The position numbers and the translations under genes were made by a program. A stretch of DNA of 64,000 bases from Symbiodinium natans (Eukaryota; Sar; Dinophyceae; Suessiales; Symbiodiniaceae). The stretch covers positions 124,001-188,000 of the forward strand of contig CAJNDS010002389.1 of the NCBI GenBank assembly GCA_905221605.1, in the 5' to 3' direction. This document shows, piece by piece, positions 9,424 to 21,939 of this stretch (position 1 is the first letter of the stretch; each line of letters starts with the position of its first letter). Below the pieces are notes generated by a model that worked only from the letters and a program-made list of their open reading frames with translations, had not been told where the DNA came from and did no database searches.

Positions 9424-12098
9424 TTAATTATCGTAATCAATATGATCAGAAGCATCTTTTAGGGTTTGGGGTTAAGGGTTTTCGAGTGTCAGTTATAGGC
9501 CTTACTTTTTGCAAATGACATCAAGCCGCGAAGGGAACCACAGGGAACCAGTCCAGGGAAGACGATTACTATGCCTTAGGCCCAACTCTCAGCCCTAAAA
9601 CCCTTTACAGCTTCTGGGAGCGGAGTGCCAGCCTGGCCACAGCCATGGTCACCACCGCCAGCAGCATCATCCTCGTCTACAGGAGTTTGCACTTCGGGGT
9701 TTCGCGTGGGTTTAAGGGTTTAGGGGTTTAGAATTCAGGGGTTTAGGATTTAGGCTTTAGGGTTTAGGGTTTTAAGGTTTCGCGTTTAGGGGCTTATGTC
9801 TATTGGCGGTTTAAGCCCCAGGGAACTTCAGGGTTGTTCTCAACCCTGAAGCACCTTAGAACCCTGGCAGGAAGCTTGTATACCCACAGCTGCTGCCCTC
9901 GGCGATACTGAAAGGACCAAGGGACTCGTATAGTTGGCAAGTCGGCTACAGTGGGGGTCAGAAGTGCCCAGAACTCGAGTTCTCCTAGTTCTAAGATTCT
10001 AACCTGACTAAGTCCCCAAACCCTAATCCCTCAACCCCAAGCCCTTAACCTTGAGCCGGCCTTAAACCCCAAACCGTAAACCCTAAACCCTAAAACCCTA
10101 AACCCTAAACCCTAACCCCTAAACCCTAAACCCTAAAACCCTAAAACCCCAAAACCCTAAAACCCCTAAAACCCTAAACCTGCCGGTTCTCAGCCCAGCG
10201 TCGCAGCTCCCAAGATGGTCGTCAGGTTCGGAATCCTCGTTTTGGGGTTCAGGGCTTAGGGTTCAGGGTTCAGGGTTTAGGGTTTTGCAGGGGTTTTAGA
10301 GCTCCAGCGGTTGCGGGGTGAGCGTTCTACATCGGCTTCTGGAGGGTTTATGTCCTCATCCCGGCAGTTTGTGGGGCTGGTATAAGGTTCAAGGGTTCAC
10401 AGTATCAGGGTGTTAGGGTTTGGTGTTTAGGGTTTGGGGTTTAAGTGCAGGGACCTGAGTCAAGCTCCTGGTAGGGTTCCTTTCAGGGGTTGCATTCGGG
10501 TTCTGTACGGGTTTATACAAGGGGTGTCTAGGGTTGTAAAATAGAAGCCTTAACAATTAGAATGGGGCATTCGGGTAGAGTAGACCATGATTAGATCAGG
10601 GACCAGAAGGGGATGTTATCACTAATTCCGCGTCTCAGGGTTTTAGGGCTTGAGGTCTTCATAGGCTCTGTAAGAAGTCGTTGTCAGGATTGTACACGGT
10701 TGTGGTAACGCCTTCACATGTTCTTGTGGTATGGCTTTTTTTGCACTACCCTGAAGAAGCGTCGACTCCCTGACAACAAGGGACCCTAAACCCTAAACTC
10801 CAAAGCTCATAAGCCTATCAAGGAACCCTTAAGAAACGACTGCATGACCAGTGCTTTGCAGGGCAACTTGTGGAAGAGGAGGATGTCTGCCGTGTAACCA
10901 GTGCTCCTCGATTCTGACACGCACCGGGGTTTTGGGGTTCTTGGGGTTGGGGTGTATGGCTTAAGCTAATCTTACTACGTTTTGCTTTCTAAGTCTGCTT
11001 CTTCCCCTACCGGGACGTATGCAGGGCTTAGGTGTACCCGATGTGAAGATACCCGTGCTTGGCCCACGGCCAGTCGTTACGCAGGCAAGGCACATATTCG
11101 TCGCAGTCATCACAGTTGCGCTGATGGCAGCAGGGCAGAGCTGAGATCCGGCGCTGGACCTCACTCTTCTCTGCAAGTGAATACTACTTCTGCTGTTGTG
11201 GTTGTTCATGTAGTTCATGATTATGTTGACCCAGGGCCTGATCATCACGTTGACGGCGGTCGTGACGATGGTCATGATGGTGATGGTGATGGTGATACAA
11301 CCATGATCAGGAAGAAGAGGATGACTATGATGTTGTTGATGACGGTGGTAGTGGTGATGACGAACATGAATGGTAGTTTAGGAGCGTGGCGGTTGCAGTG
11401 ATGGCGGATGTTAAAATCTGAATACGAAGAGCTTTGGAAATCACAAGCGTTCGGCGTATGATGATAAACCATGCTGATGGTGATGGCGGTGAAGCAAGCT
11501 GTATGCTTGACTTTGCCCGCTTTCTCGCGAATGCCCGCAGCACGTGGCAGAAACCTGGCTCGAGACTACTCCTCACATCTCAACCTCGTGGATTATAAAC
11601 CCACTACAAGGGGTTTTATCAGGATTCAGAAGTACTTTTGGGATACTTTCCGAGACCATGTTCAAGCCAACTCCAGAGACTTCTGCATGCAGCTGGATCG
11701 CGTCAGATTGGAGACAAGTAAGACCTGAGGCTTCAAATTCAGATCCAACATCCGAATTACAAGGCTTGTCAACTTCACCATTCCTGGATGTCCCTTCGCT
11801 TCAGTGCAGCAGACCCTGCTCAAACGCTACTGATGACCATGGCTTGGGAGAGCTACGTGCCATAGAGCCGCTAGCATGACGCCAGGCTTCAGGCCTGGAT
11901 CACTACGTTTCCGTGATGCTCAGCTTCTGTCAGCGATCAATCTTTAGCGGAAAACTAAGACCTCGTTGTACAGGCCCCTGAAAAACTTGCGCTGCAGAGC
12001 TCCTTCAAGGCTTGGCAGGTACTCTCGACTTGCTTTTGTTTTGTACCTCTTCGTTCTTTTCGCTACAGAGCATCCTCTCTCTCCTCGCTCTGCCCAAG
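9424..12098. other. Intergenic, degenerate telomeric words
   Basis: From 9690 to 10800 the sequence is full of gggtttaggg and ccctaaa variants. From 11170 to 11480 it is GAT/TGA-rich. A 111-codon plus ORF (11544-11879) has ordinary composition but no recognisable motif. Confidence 0.45.
10066..10190. repeat. Interstitial telomeric array, imperfect CCCTAAA
   Basis: About 16 units of ccctaaa with 8-base variants (ccctaaaa, cccctaaa), flanked on both sides by more degenerate copies in either orientation. Confidence 0.88.
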
Positions 12099-12183
12099 TC
12101 AAGTGTCGATGAACAGGGCGATAAAGAGCAAGATGGCAAAGCCGGTGGAGTCTGCCAGGATCCCCAGCCCGCCGCTGTTGGCC
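12099..12183 (-). CDS. Candidate terminal exon, hydrophobic helix
   Basis: After an AG|G acceptor at about 12184, the minus strand reads ANSGGLGILADSTG, then a hydrophobic run FAILLFIALF, and ends IDT with a TGA. The sequence looks like the end of a membrane protein. No family is identified. It may belong with the exon candidates at 14.1, 16.4 and 19.1-19.7 kb, but no joined model can be proved by reading. Confidence 0.2.
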
Positions 12184-12874
12184 TCAGTTTCAGCTTCGCC
12201 GCAACGTAAAAATCAAAGTAGATGCCTGAGTCCGTGAATGCCGGGAACTCTCCAGGCTGTCTCACATCCTCTTGCTGCGGTCCAGTGTGCTGCTTGAATT
12301 GAGCCCCTACCAAGCCAGAACGCGACACAGTCCCGTTGCTCTGAAGGACGTGCATGGCCATCCAGAAGCCTCACAGAACCGTTAGAACCCTAAAAGGAGC
12401 CCTTGGAGAACAGGTACCCTGAGCCTGTGCTTCATTCAGCTGCGCAGCTGCTGGAATGCATGCCAAAGTCCAGCAGGCCACGCAGCGAAAAGACATGGCT
12501 GATGTAGTAAGCCTGCTGGAGGTAGGGTCCAGGGCCCTAGAATACGGCCTCATTGCCATAAATTCTGCACTTCAGCAACTTGCACGATTCATGCTGCGGG
12601 GAAGAGAAGAATATAAGTTTTGCGTCAACCAAGGTGGACGGGAGCTCTGTGACCTGCGTAGATACACGAAACTAAACCCTAACTCTTGTGAGCCTATAAC
12701 ATGAAACCCTATAGCCCCAAGACCCTGAAACCCCCATATCCCTCAACGCTGAAGCCTCAAACCCCCCTTACAGGAACCTTTATGGTACCCCTGCAGGAGC
12801 CCTTCAAGCAACCCTAAACCGTGTGTTGAACAGGGCACTCCGAAGGCTCCAGGCAACATGTAGGCCCCGATCCG

Positions 12875-13020
12875 GGTTTAGGGTTTAGGGTTTGGGGTTT
12901 GGGGTTTGGGGTTTGGGGTTTGGGGTTTGGGGTTTGGGGTTTGGGCTTTAGGGTTTAGGGTTTAGGGTTTAGGGTTTAGAGCTTAGGGTTTAGGGTTTAG
13001 GGTCTAGGGCTTGGGTTTGA
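12875..13020. repeat. Telomere-like array with TTTGGGG variant block
   Basis: TTTAGGG units flank about nine consecutive TTTGGGG units, then TTTAGGG resumes. The variant block is homogeneous, so it appears to have been amplified as a unit rather than by scattered mutation. Confidence 0.92.
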
Positions 13021-13634
13021 GGTTGTAAAGTTTCAGGGTTTTACCGTTTCAGGGTCATGGTTTCTATATAAAAGTACCACAGTGGCTCTAAGGGTTCTAT
13101 AATAAGGTTTAGGGTTCAATATCTTAATGTCTCTGGGGACGGTTTCTTCAAGGGTTCCATAAGGGCACCATGGGGTTTAGGATCATTCAGGTTTAGGAAC
13201 CCTAAACCCGGCCCTAGCCAGATCAAACCAGGGAGCAGCATTGGAGTAGCAGATTTGGACTTGCGCGCGCTGATGAACATGCAGCCTGAACACCATATAC
13301 TCAAACGCGAAGACGACATCAGGGACTGCCTCACGCAATCATACTGGATACTTGAGAGCAGGGCGAACGAAAGCTAGGGCGCAGGTGTGAAGACCGCGCT
13401 GTTCAGTCGTGGAAGCTTTACGGACGTTCGGGCGTGCGAGTGTTGGGGGGAGACTTTCAAGGGATTTTCAAATCTTCTCGAGCTTTGGGGTCACGGCTTT
13501 TTTTCGCCACGCAGTACCATGTAGACGAGCCCTGAAATGATGGGTATACAATGCTGACTTCTACCAAACGAGCTTGCAGCGTATAAAGTCAAAGAAGTTG
13601 TGCATCAAAAGTTGAAGTAACAATGCTGACTTAG

Positions 13635-13760
13635 GGGGGGGGACCCCCCCCCCCCCCCACCTTATCAGGAACATGCCCCCCCCCCCCCCCCCTTGGGTCC
13701 GCCAGCCTCCAAGGATTTCTGGTATGGTCAACCCCAGAGGGGAGGAGGGGGGGGGGCCCC
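13635..13760. repeat. Poly-G/poly-C runs
   Basis: An 8-base G run, two C runs of about 17 bases, and further G and C runs near 13738-13760 lie close together. They are potential G-quadruplex or hairpin sequence and also likely places for assembly error. Confidence 0.85.
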
Positions 13761-14047
13761 CCGTGGCAGCTTAAACCTCCGATATATCGGAGATTAAGGC
13801 CCCTGAGTGCTGTTTGGCCCAAGAACAAACTGGTAAACAAGAACTCCCGCAAGCTCCCAAGGAGCTAGCTTTCGTGACATATTCATGCATACATATATAT
13901 ATATATATATATATTTTTATTTATGCTATGTGCATGTATGCAGATGACGGAGTCACCCAATCTTGAATCAGATAGTCTTTCAACATGACGAAGAAAAATG
14001 GCAGCAAAGTGTGATGCGGATGCTGATGATGGTGGCCACCCCATCAC

Positions 14048-14115
14048 CCGCCATGATGCAGTGACTATAGCCGAGGGGCCGAGTGAGACCCCGGACAGCA
14101 GGGCAAGGACATAGC
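14048..14115 (-). CDS. Candidate exon, membrane-protein-like
   Basis: A 68-bp minus stretch bounded by an AG|G acceptor (14116-14117) and a GT donor encodes GYVLALLSGVSLG followed by PSAIVTASWR, a hydrophobic helix with small residues. Small exons with AG|G acceptors are usual in dinoflagellates. No homologue is recognised. Confidence 0.28.
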
Positions 14116-16414
14116 CTTGGCTTCGTGCAAACAGCAATGGTCAGTGATAGCGCGGAGCCCCAAAGCATAAACCCTAAACCCTAAACTCACAACCCTAAAC
14201 CCTAAACCTGCAAGCCCCGACGATGGTCGTTTGATGCTTTCAATGAGGTTTGCAAGTTTGCAACGTAAGGCGAGGAGCCTGTGTGAACCCTGTAACAAAA
14301 GCCAGCCTCCCATAATTAAGCCTCCGGAAGCCTCCAGAAGCCTCCCATGAGCTTCCCATAAGACTCCCATTCGCCTCCTATGAGCTTCCAACAGGCCTCA
14401 GACCTGCCAGAAGCTTCCCGCCATAAGCCTCCTGTAGCCTGCAGCACCCAACACACTTCCACAAAGCTCCTAGAAGGCTTTTCAAAACGCATCCAACACC
14501 CCCCACAATCTCCTCCGATCTGCCAACGACTGCGCCTGCCCCCTCATAAGAACCCCAGGTCCAAAAAACTCACGCACCCTCCCAGAAGAAACAGACAACC
14601 TCCTATACTGGGAACACCTGGAACCCGAACATCTGCGACATCCTTGGATAAACCCAACACCCACAACCCGAGACCCACAACTGACAACCTTAAACCCACA
14701 ACTCCAAACCCTAAATCCACAACCCCAAACCCATCCCTAAATCCAAACCCTAACCTCTAAACCCTAAACTCTAAACCCTCAACATTAGCCACAAATCCAA
14801 AACGGAGCTGAGGACGCCACCCAAGTAGGCACCAGGCCCAGTTTCTGCACCTTCGCCTCAGCCAACGCAGGCTTGGGGTTGTTTTTGGGTTTAGCGTTTA
14901 GGAGTTTAGGGTTTAAGGTTGAGGATTTAGGGTTTAGGGGTTTTGGTTAAGTTTATGCTCACCATGAGTTGCCGTCCGCGTCACTGTCAGCGTCAGCGTC
15001 AGCGTCATCGTCGACCTGGTCCTCTCCTCATCCTCATCCTCATCCTCATCCTCATCCTAGCATCCTCCTCCTCATCATCATGATCCTCATATCTTCACTT
15101 GGCATACAAGTGTTCTCATATTTCACTGGGGAACTTTACCGACTGAGCCAGGTGGACTTTGGAAACGATTGTTTTAACAAAAAGCCGAATTCAGACTGCA
15201 AACATGACGGTGCCGTTTGTCATCGACGTCCTCAACAACGTCATCATCACCGCCGTCAGCGCAATCATCCTCATCATCTTCATCACCCATATCACCCACA
15301 TCAGCCTCCTCCTCCTGCTCCTAGTCTTATCTTCGGTAGTCACTGCCTCTGTCACGACCCTTCCTCCTAGCATACTAGGCACCCTTTGCTTTCAAATTGG
15401 AAGCTGCACCGGCGCTATGCGGGCCGGCGGCTGACTGTAGCCTGGGGGTCGGAGATCAGAACAGCGCCGGCCACGGAGAACCTCGATGTGCATCTGCAAC
15501 CCCTAAACCCAATGCAGAAGTGCAGAAGCAATTACATAAACCCAACCATGCCAGCGGTTTCCGTATATGAAGACTTCAGCCAGCAAACTGGCCATGCAAC
15601 TGGGCCGCAGTCTACAGGATCCGCAGTTGCGTAGAACCATAGCCATGCCAAACGGATTCACCATTGCTGCCTTGCTTTCGTACTGTTTGACCCTTGAGTG
15701 CCTGGCCTGCCTCACTGATCCTCTGCGTGCATCCTACTGCTGCATCCGAGTTGTGGTGCTGGTCTGTCTACCATCTATGGAGGTCCAGGATGTGCCTCAT
15801 ATATGAAACCCTAGATTTAGTACCATTTCGGAGGGTTCGTTAGAAAGCTATCCGATAAACAATGCTCCCAAACCCTATTCAAACCATCAAGACCCCTATA
15901 CTAAAACCCTTTAATACCGTTTGCGTGGAGCCTGGCATTAGCAATACAAATCTACGGCCAGCTGCAGTACGGACAGGACGTGCAGCTTCCCCAGCGGCTC
16001 TCCTGAGGGTTTAGGGCCCAGGATGAACTTACACGAGCACGTAGAGTGTCAATTCGTGGTTGAAAAACAAAACCTTTTCTCTTCATTTTCTTCTTGAACC
16101 GCCCTAATGGTAGGATCCCTAGAAAATCCGGACTCAGGAAAATGGTCCACTAGTCAGGGGTCTCTAGTATTACAAAGATTCCCGCCCCTTCATGTAAGGG
16201 AAGTTTTCGGCGCCATGGAGTCTACGACTAAATCCTTGACTTAAGGAATAGTTTTGAAACGGTCTGGCGTTTAGGGATTTGCGAGCTCAGGGTTTAGTGA
16301 AAACAAGAGCCCCTAACCCTGAGACTGACCCTCTGAGTTGGATCTGTAGTATGCAGGCCCGCAAAGAAGCTAACTCTGCTTTGTAAGGATTCCCAATCCG
16401 AATCACAGCTGCGC
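14116..16414. other. Intergenic, short telomeric blocks and simple sequence
   Basis: Telomeric words occur at about 14166-14206, 14690-14780 and 14880-14940. A (CCTCAT)n run lies at about 15022-15058. Between 14300 and 14450 there are repeated gcctcc/gcttcc words. ORFs at 15159-15434 are driven by ATC-rich simple sequence. No gene is recognised. Confidence 0.45.
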
Positions 16415-16473
16415 CGGAACAGGAGCACTCCTAACACCACTCGCCCGAGGAGTGCGGCCACCACCGTGTTAAC
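16415..16473 (-). CDS. Candidate exon, hydrophobic segment
   Basis: After an AG|G acceptor at 16474-16475, the minus strand encodes VNTVVAALLGRVVLGVLLF. This resembles the late helix of small-molecule permeases of the drug/metabolite transporter type, but that resemblance alone is weak. The 3' boundary is uncertain. Confidence 0.25.
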
Positions 16474-17565
16474 CTTGGACATCCGGGCTTGCGATTTTAA
16501 GGGTAGGGTTGAAGGTGGTAAAGTTAGGGGGTTTGGAGTTTCAAATAAGCAACCCTGAACCCTGAGACCCGAAATCATGAAGCTTGCCTAAACTCCTAAA
16601 CCATGAACCCAAAACATCCCAAAACCCTCAATTCTGGGGCTGGACTGAACGGGGCCATGCTGCAAAGTAGCGGGCTCTGGAAGCTTTTTTACAGGGGTTT
16701 CGCAAGGGAAACTTGAGGGGTTTCTATCAAGATCTTATGAGGACGTTAACGGGTGTTGTAATTATGGCGTTGTACCTGTTTTTTCCAGGATTGGTACACT
16801 CCCCCTTTCAGTTTAGGGCCAGCGCGGAGGGGAGAAGGGTATCCATTACGGCTCTAGATTAACTATCTGCGTGCAGCTGTCCGAACATAGACTTCGACAC
16901 GCAACCGGATCCCTAGATCAGAAGAAGCTGAGGCTTTCGGGGTATGTTGTAGATCGTCTTCGGGACTTTACAAGGGAAGAATCCTAAGCTACAGTTCTAC
17001 TGAAGCTTTGCGGCACTTGACAGCACGCCAATGCTGCCCTGCCATCTCAGAATCTCTGGTGTTAGGGATGTCTTCTCTCAAGCACGTCCTGTTCATCAAA
17101 AAGTGCAAACCGCCCGCACGGTCCTAAATCGAACGAATGCCGCGAGCACTGACGTGAATGTGGTGGTTTCAGCAAATAAAGCACAGCAAGATAGACCTCA
17201 GCACTGCAAGGATCGCTTAAAACAAGGAACCCGAAATTTGAATCCTCATCCGGTGGTACAGGCCGGTGTTGCCATTGGTGCGCCCGCCAGAGCTGCACAC
17301 ACACTCAGAACGTTGTTGCCACAGCCGAAGAATCCTCTGCGTTGCTTGTGGTGGTTGTGGTGGTGATGGTGGTTGTTGTCTTTGTTCGAGTAATTGTCAT
17401 CGCTGTCGTCACCAATCGAAATTGCTGTTAGAATTTCAATTTGTGTTTGTACGAATACCAGTATTAGTATCGGTAGCATTAGTACTTGTAGTAGTATTGG
17501 TATATTCTTCGTAGTAGCCTAGTACTGGTACTGGTACTCGTGTCCGCTCAAACTACTAGTCAATG

Positions 17566-17620
<55 letters not shown>

Positions 17621-19121
17621 GAAGCTGCTGCTGCCGTGTGGTTCTTCTTTTTCGCTTAGTGAACATGGCCCGCGGCTTGTCAAAAAACTTGCTACTTCAT
17701 CTATTCGTGCACTTTGTGATGGCCAGCACTATTACTTTTACTCAGTTGCGCCTTGAATACAGGTTGGCCATTGAAAGCATTGTTGTTGTTGTTCTCGATG
17801 TAATGCTTGTGTGCTTGCCAGTATTCTTGGCACCACCACCAACACCACCACCACCACCGCCATCAACATGCTCATCAGCCGTCATCATCCATGATCATCA
17901 GCACCATCATCATCGCATCGCCACTGTCATCATGATCGGCGCCGTCATCAACGTCGTCATCACCAACATCGCAAGCATCATCTTTCTGATTGTCACCGTC
18001 ATTTTGCACCATGTGCGCTACTCGTGGACTACAAGTACGTTCTTGAAGTGATACATGTTATCTTCTACTCGTGTTTCTTTCACCTTTGGCCGTGAAATGG
18101 GCAGGATTGCATGAACATATCTAAATATACACATGTCGAAATACACACATACACCCCTACGTACGCACATATACACATATATATATATATATGTACATGT
18201 ATGGTACCATATGTGCATGTATGGTACCATATCTATATATAATTTATTTATATATATATATATAGATATTTTTTTACACATTGTTGTATATGTATAAATG
18301 TGTGTAGAGACATGCCGTCTTCTTTTCTGGCCTTGTGCTGCCTTCCCACATGCTATCGGGCATCATCGATGCTCCGCATACATGACTTTAAATGTTATGA
18401 CTGTATATGCCCAGCCCTGCTAGCCCCTCCCCCTCGACCATTCATCAACACTCGCTACTAAGCAGCATTGAATACGTGCATATCAGAATTCGTTTTAACA
18501 TACAACGATACTCTTATGTGTACCATTAATTAATTCAACTTTCTGCAAAAGTTGAAACTGCAACCGCAAACGTGGCCTCGAAATAGGACCCACTTGATCT
18601 CCTTCCTCTCGCAGTGATATGCGGCACGGCCTTGTCGTGCCACCATCCTGACTGCGCACCGCTTTGCTAGAATAGGGCTGAAGGGTGTTATCGCCTACCT
18701 TGTTAAGCAGTATAAGGGGGATACTACTAGCAACGGCAGACACAGGATTTTGCGCTAGTTATCACCAATTTCACAACAGTGGCCGAAAGTTATTCGAGGA
18801 GGCAAAAAACGGAGCAACTTTGCGCATGATCTACGCATGCAATGCAAAGGTGAAGTCTATCCGAGAGAAGATACTCCCATTGCGACTTGGTTTCGGCCCT
18901 GTATCAGTGCCCAAACGCCTTCTGAGTGGAAACCAACTCGGACTTCATGTTGCATCTGACACACGCGTGGGATCTATCCACGGTCACACCAGCACAGCTC
19001 AGGGGCCTTAACATGCAAAACCAGGTTGGGGGTTGCTCGTGGATATTTCTACTACCCATTCAGACCCCTGCATTAAGCTCAGACCGCCCTCACACGGCCA
19101 AATGCTCTGAAGCGACAGGAT
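16474..19121. other. Intergenic with microsatellites
   Basis: It holds a CTG-to-CCG run (17563-17628), ATC-rich sequence (17870-18010), AT and ATAC-rich sequence (18120-18300) and unassigned ORFs. The minus frame at 17304-17062 and the plus frame at 18685-19011 have ordinary amino-acid composition but no motif. Confidence 0.4.
17563..17628. repeat. (CTG)n to (CCG)n triplet run
   Basis: About ten CTG triplets switch directly to about nine CCG triplets. ORFs over it give poly-Cys/Arg or poly-Leu/Pro only. Confidence 0.93.
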
Positions 19122-19187
19122 CTGCAGACCCAACACGATCAGAAGCGAGCCCAGGCCAGCAAGGAAGAAGTAGGGCCACTGCCAGGC
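19122..19187 (-). CDS. Candidate exon, transmembrane helix
   Basis: A 66-bp stretch starting after an AG|G acceptor (19188-19189) encodes AWQWPYFFLAGLGSLLIVLG and LQ, an aromatic-capped transmembrane helix. It is in phase with the candidate exon at 19629-19697. Joined, the two give two helices separated by a short loop, as in a polytopic transporter. The donor may lie a few codons further on. Family not established. Confidence 0.33.
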
Positions 19188-19368
19188 CTGCAAATCGCCC
19201 AAGGGGGTACAAGGCCAAATTTGGTTGTGGAGTTTGCGCTGCGCTTGCAGAAACCCAACCATCTCCGCGGCCCCTCGGCGTGATTAGTGCAACATGCTGC
19301 TTGCCAGTCGATGTCGCCAGTCAATGTGGACAGGGGCTCTAGGAGAGTGAGAAGTAGACAGACAAAGA

Positions 19369-19389
19369 GAGAAAAGAGAGAGAGAGAGT

Positions 19390-19420
<31 letters not shown>

Positions 19421-19534
19421 CGAGAGACAGACAGACAGTGAGAGAGAGAGAGAGGGAGAGAGGGAGAGGGAGAGAGGGAGGGAGGGAGAGAGAGCGAGAG
19501 AGGGAGAGATAGGGAGAATGAGAGAGAGAGGGAC
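19369..19534. repeat. (AG)n-rich microsatellite
   Basis: Purine-only GA/GAGG sequence of about 165 bp with occasional C. Minus ORFs over it are Ser-Leu repeats and are artefacts. Confidence 0.95.
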
Positions 19535-19628
19535 CGCAAAGGGGCTACGATTTCTAGCTGGCCAAGGCCACCGGTATGTCCACTCCGACATAACGCTCGA
19601 TTCAGGACCTGCTTGACTTTGCCCCAGC

Positions 19629-19697
19629 CTGAAGCAACTTGGAAAGAATCAAGTTCAAGCAGCAGAAGCAGCCGCAGACAACGACGGCCAAGATGCC
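19629..19697 (-). CDS. Candidate exon, transmembrane helix
   Basis: A 69-bp, phase-0 stretch is preceded by an AG|G acceptor and followed by CAG|GC, the same junction type as the JmjC gene introns in this window. It encodes GILAVVVCGCFCCLNLILSK followed by LLQ, a single hydrophobic helix. The boundary signals and the in-phase match to 19122-19187 support a real exon. A further candidate, LTPSAVSAPIGGSIMSIPRE, lies at about 20055-19990 but lacks the AG|G acceptor. Confidence 0.36.
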
Positions 19698-20459
19698 CTG
19701 TTTGCAGGGGTAGGGCTGTTGCGGTTTAGGTCGGCGGTTCACGTACTTGGTTCAGGATCTCAGCCAAACTGTAATTTGCAGATGTTTGAGATCTTCACCT
19801 CCTCCTCAAATATGAAGTCGTGGTCAAGGAAAGCCCATACAGTTACTCCCAAAAACTGTGCGGAAAAGTCTGCATCATGCACGTTTCAAACGGCAGGCAC
19901 CGGTCCGCTGAAAAATAGAATTCTGCAGGCTTAACCCTTTTCCTGGACTGAAACCTCTAAAACACGCTTTTATAGCAGCCTGCACTTCACGCGGGATCGA
20001 CATGATGGATCCGCCGATCGGCGCGGACACCGCGGAAGGAGTCAACTGAAAGCGCTGGTGAGCACTGAGAGCCAAATGTTGCACACTCTCTGCACCTGCA
20101 TGGCTTAGGGCTCAAGTATCGGTTTTCGGGATTTGGGTTGTAAAGCTTGAACCCTAAACCTCAAACTTCAAAGTTTAAAAATTTTGCTTCCGAGCCGACG
20201 AAGCAATTTCCGTGTGTTTTTCGTCAATTTGGAAAGCTCAAAAGCCCTTAGATGCATGAAAAGGTAGGTTATTTTTGGAATTGTGTAGGCGATTCATATT
20301 TCTAATATGGGACTCTATTCTTTGGAATTCTGTCCATAAGGGCCTTAATTTACCCATCCTAAACCCTTCCCATAAACCCATGCATCCGACACAGAGCCTC
20401 AACCGGCGAAGTACTTGATCGGTGGCGTGTACCGAACCACCCAGACGCGACACTGAACC

Positions 20460-21510
20460 TTGCAAGATGAAATAAATAAAATGGATTAAATGTTGTTATC
20501 TGTTTAACATTTTCAAATGAAAATAAATATGATCATTATGTACAAGACATCGAAACATCACACCCTGATTCATTATGAAAATTTCTTGTAATGATTTTGC
20601 CTGGAATTTAATACCGATTGGATGAAAAATCATACTGGGTATCACTTTTCTTGTGTAAGAAAAAGAATGCAGACCTTTGTAATTGCAAATATTCAACATG
20701 TAAGGAGAAAATGGAAAACTCCAGAATAGCCATTATTACATAAACCTTCTATAAGTTCAACTGGATATTTTTGTATTAAACATGGTTGATGTTATTCATA
20801 TGAACAAGGGGATTTGACGATGGATTTATTATCATTGCATGAGGGTATTGGATATTATTCACGCAGAGGTTTACACATGTGCTTAAGATTGTATGATTAA
20901 TTTTCTAAATGAGATATTTGCAAAAGAAATTAGTTTTATTTCTGAATTTAATCATGAGTTGTGAGTTAAATACCCATTGCAAGAAAAATTCATGTGCATT
21001 GCCAATTTCTATATCCTCTGTTTCACTAAATTCATTACCATTAACTATGTTCAGTACTTTGACAGGATATTAATCGAACTTTTCAGTAGAATTCATATCA
21101 AAAATATAATACATATATATGTATGTATATATCCATTCTTAAAATTTTATGTAATTGAGGAATATTTGTTCCTTTGTTTTTTTGAATATTCTGCCGGCAT
21201 CTTTAATTCATAGTTTGAGACAAAAATTTTCCTTAGATACCAGTTAATTTAGCAGTTTCTGATTTAAATTCAAATCCACATGAATAAGATGAAACTCGTA
21301 AATTGCATAAACCACTATCATTATTTGATTTACAAAAAGAATAATTCTGTGATGAAACGAATCGATTACTCCTGCAAGATAGCCTAATTCAATTTCATTT
21401 TTTGATTCGTTTATGAACTGAGGAGTTTTTCTCCTACTGTTTGCCTCAATATACTCATTCCAATAATACATAGTTTCGTTTTGAATTAAGGCATAATACA
21501 TGAAGTCCTC
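20460..21510. other. AT-rich island
   Basis: Base composition changes abruptly. Sample 60-base lines contain 12-17 G+C (20-28%), against well above 50% in coding lines elsewhere. Short ORFs (21501-21244 minus, 85 codons; 20977-21213 plus, 78 codons; 20699-20496 minus, 67 codons) use AT-rich codons but match nothing I recognise. Possible sources are organellar DNA, a viral or bacterial insertion, or an AT-rich transposon. Confidence 0.75.
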
Positions 21511-21939
21511 GACCGTTAATCTTTATACTATGTACAACATCAGCCCTTTACATGTACACAAGGTGGATCGGCACTGGAATTTGCGTCACTGCCGCCATTG
21601 TGCATCCAGCATTCCAGTCTTGAACGAACGCGGTTATCTCCGTACTGTGACTTTTGACTTTTTGACTTTGAGACGCAGCAGTCAGCAGTTATCCGTAAAC
21701 TGCCTAGCGAGCAATTGGTATACCGTCAGTGACACCAAAAGAAGAGAGCAAAACATGTTCCTTCTTACACCTGATAGAGCGGGTCTACAGAACTACAGCG
21801 AAAGCAAAGTGAAAGTGAGACCCCTCCCTCAGCTCATTTTATCTCATCATTCCACACACGTTATGAATGAGAAGACATCCTCAGCCAGTTAAGGCGCAGG
21901 CTCGCATGAACTTGTCAGGACATACGAAGACACCACAAC

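Larger units (their letters stand above)
12184..14047. other. Intergenic with telomeric and homopolymer repeats
   Basis: Two telomere-like blocks, G and C homopolymers (13635-13760) and an AT run (about 13884-13914) fill much of this stretch. Remaining ORFs are under 85 codons with no motif. Confidence 0.5.
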
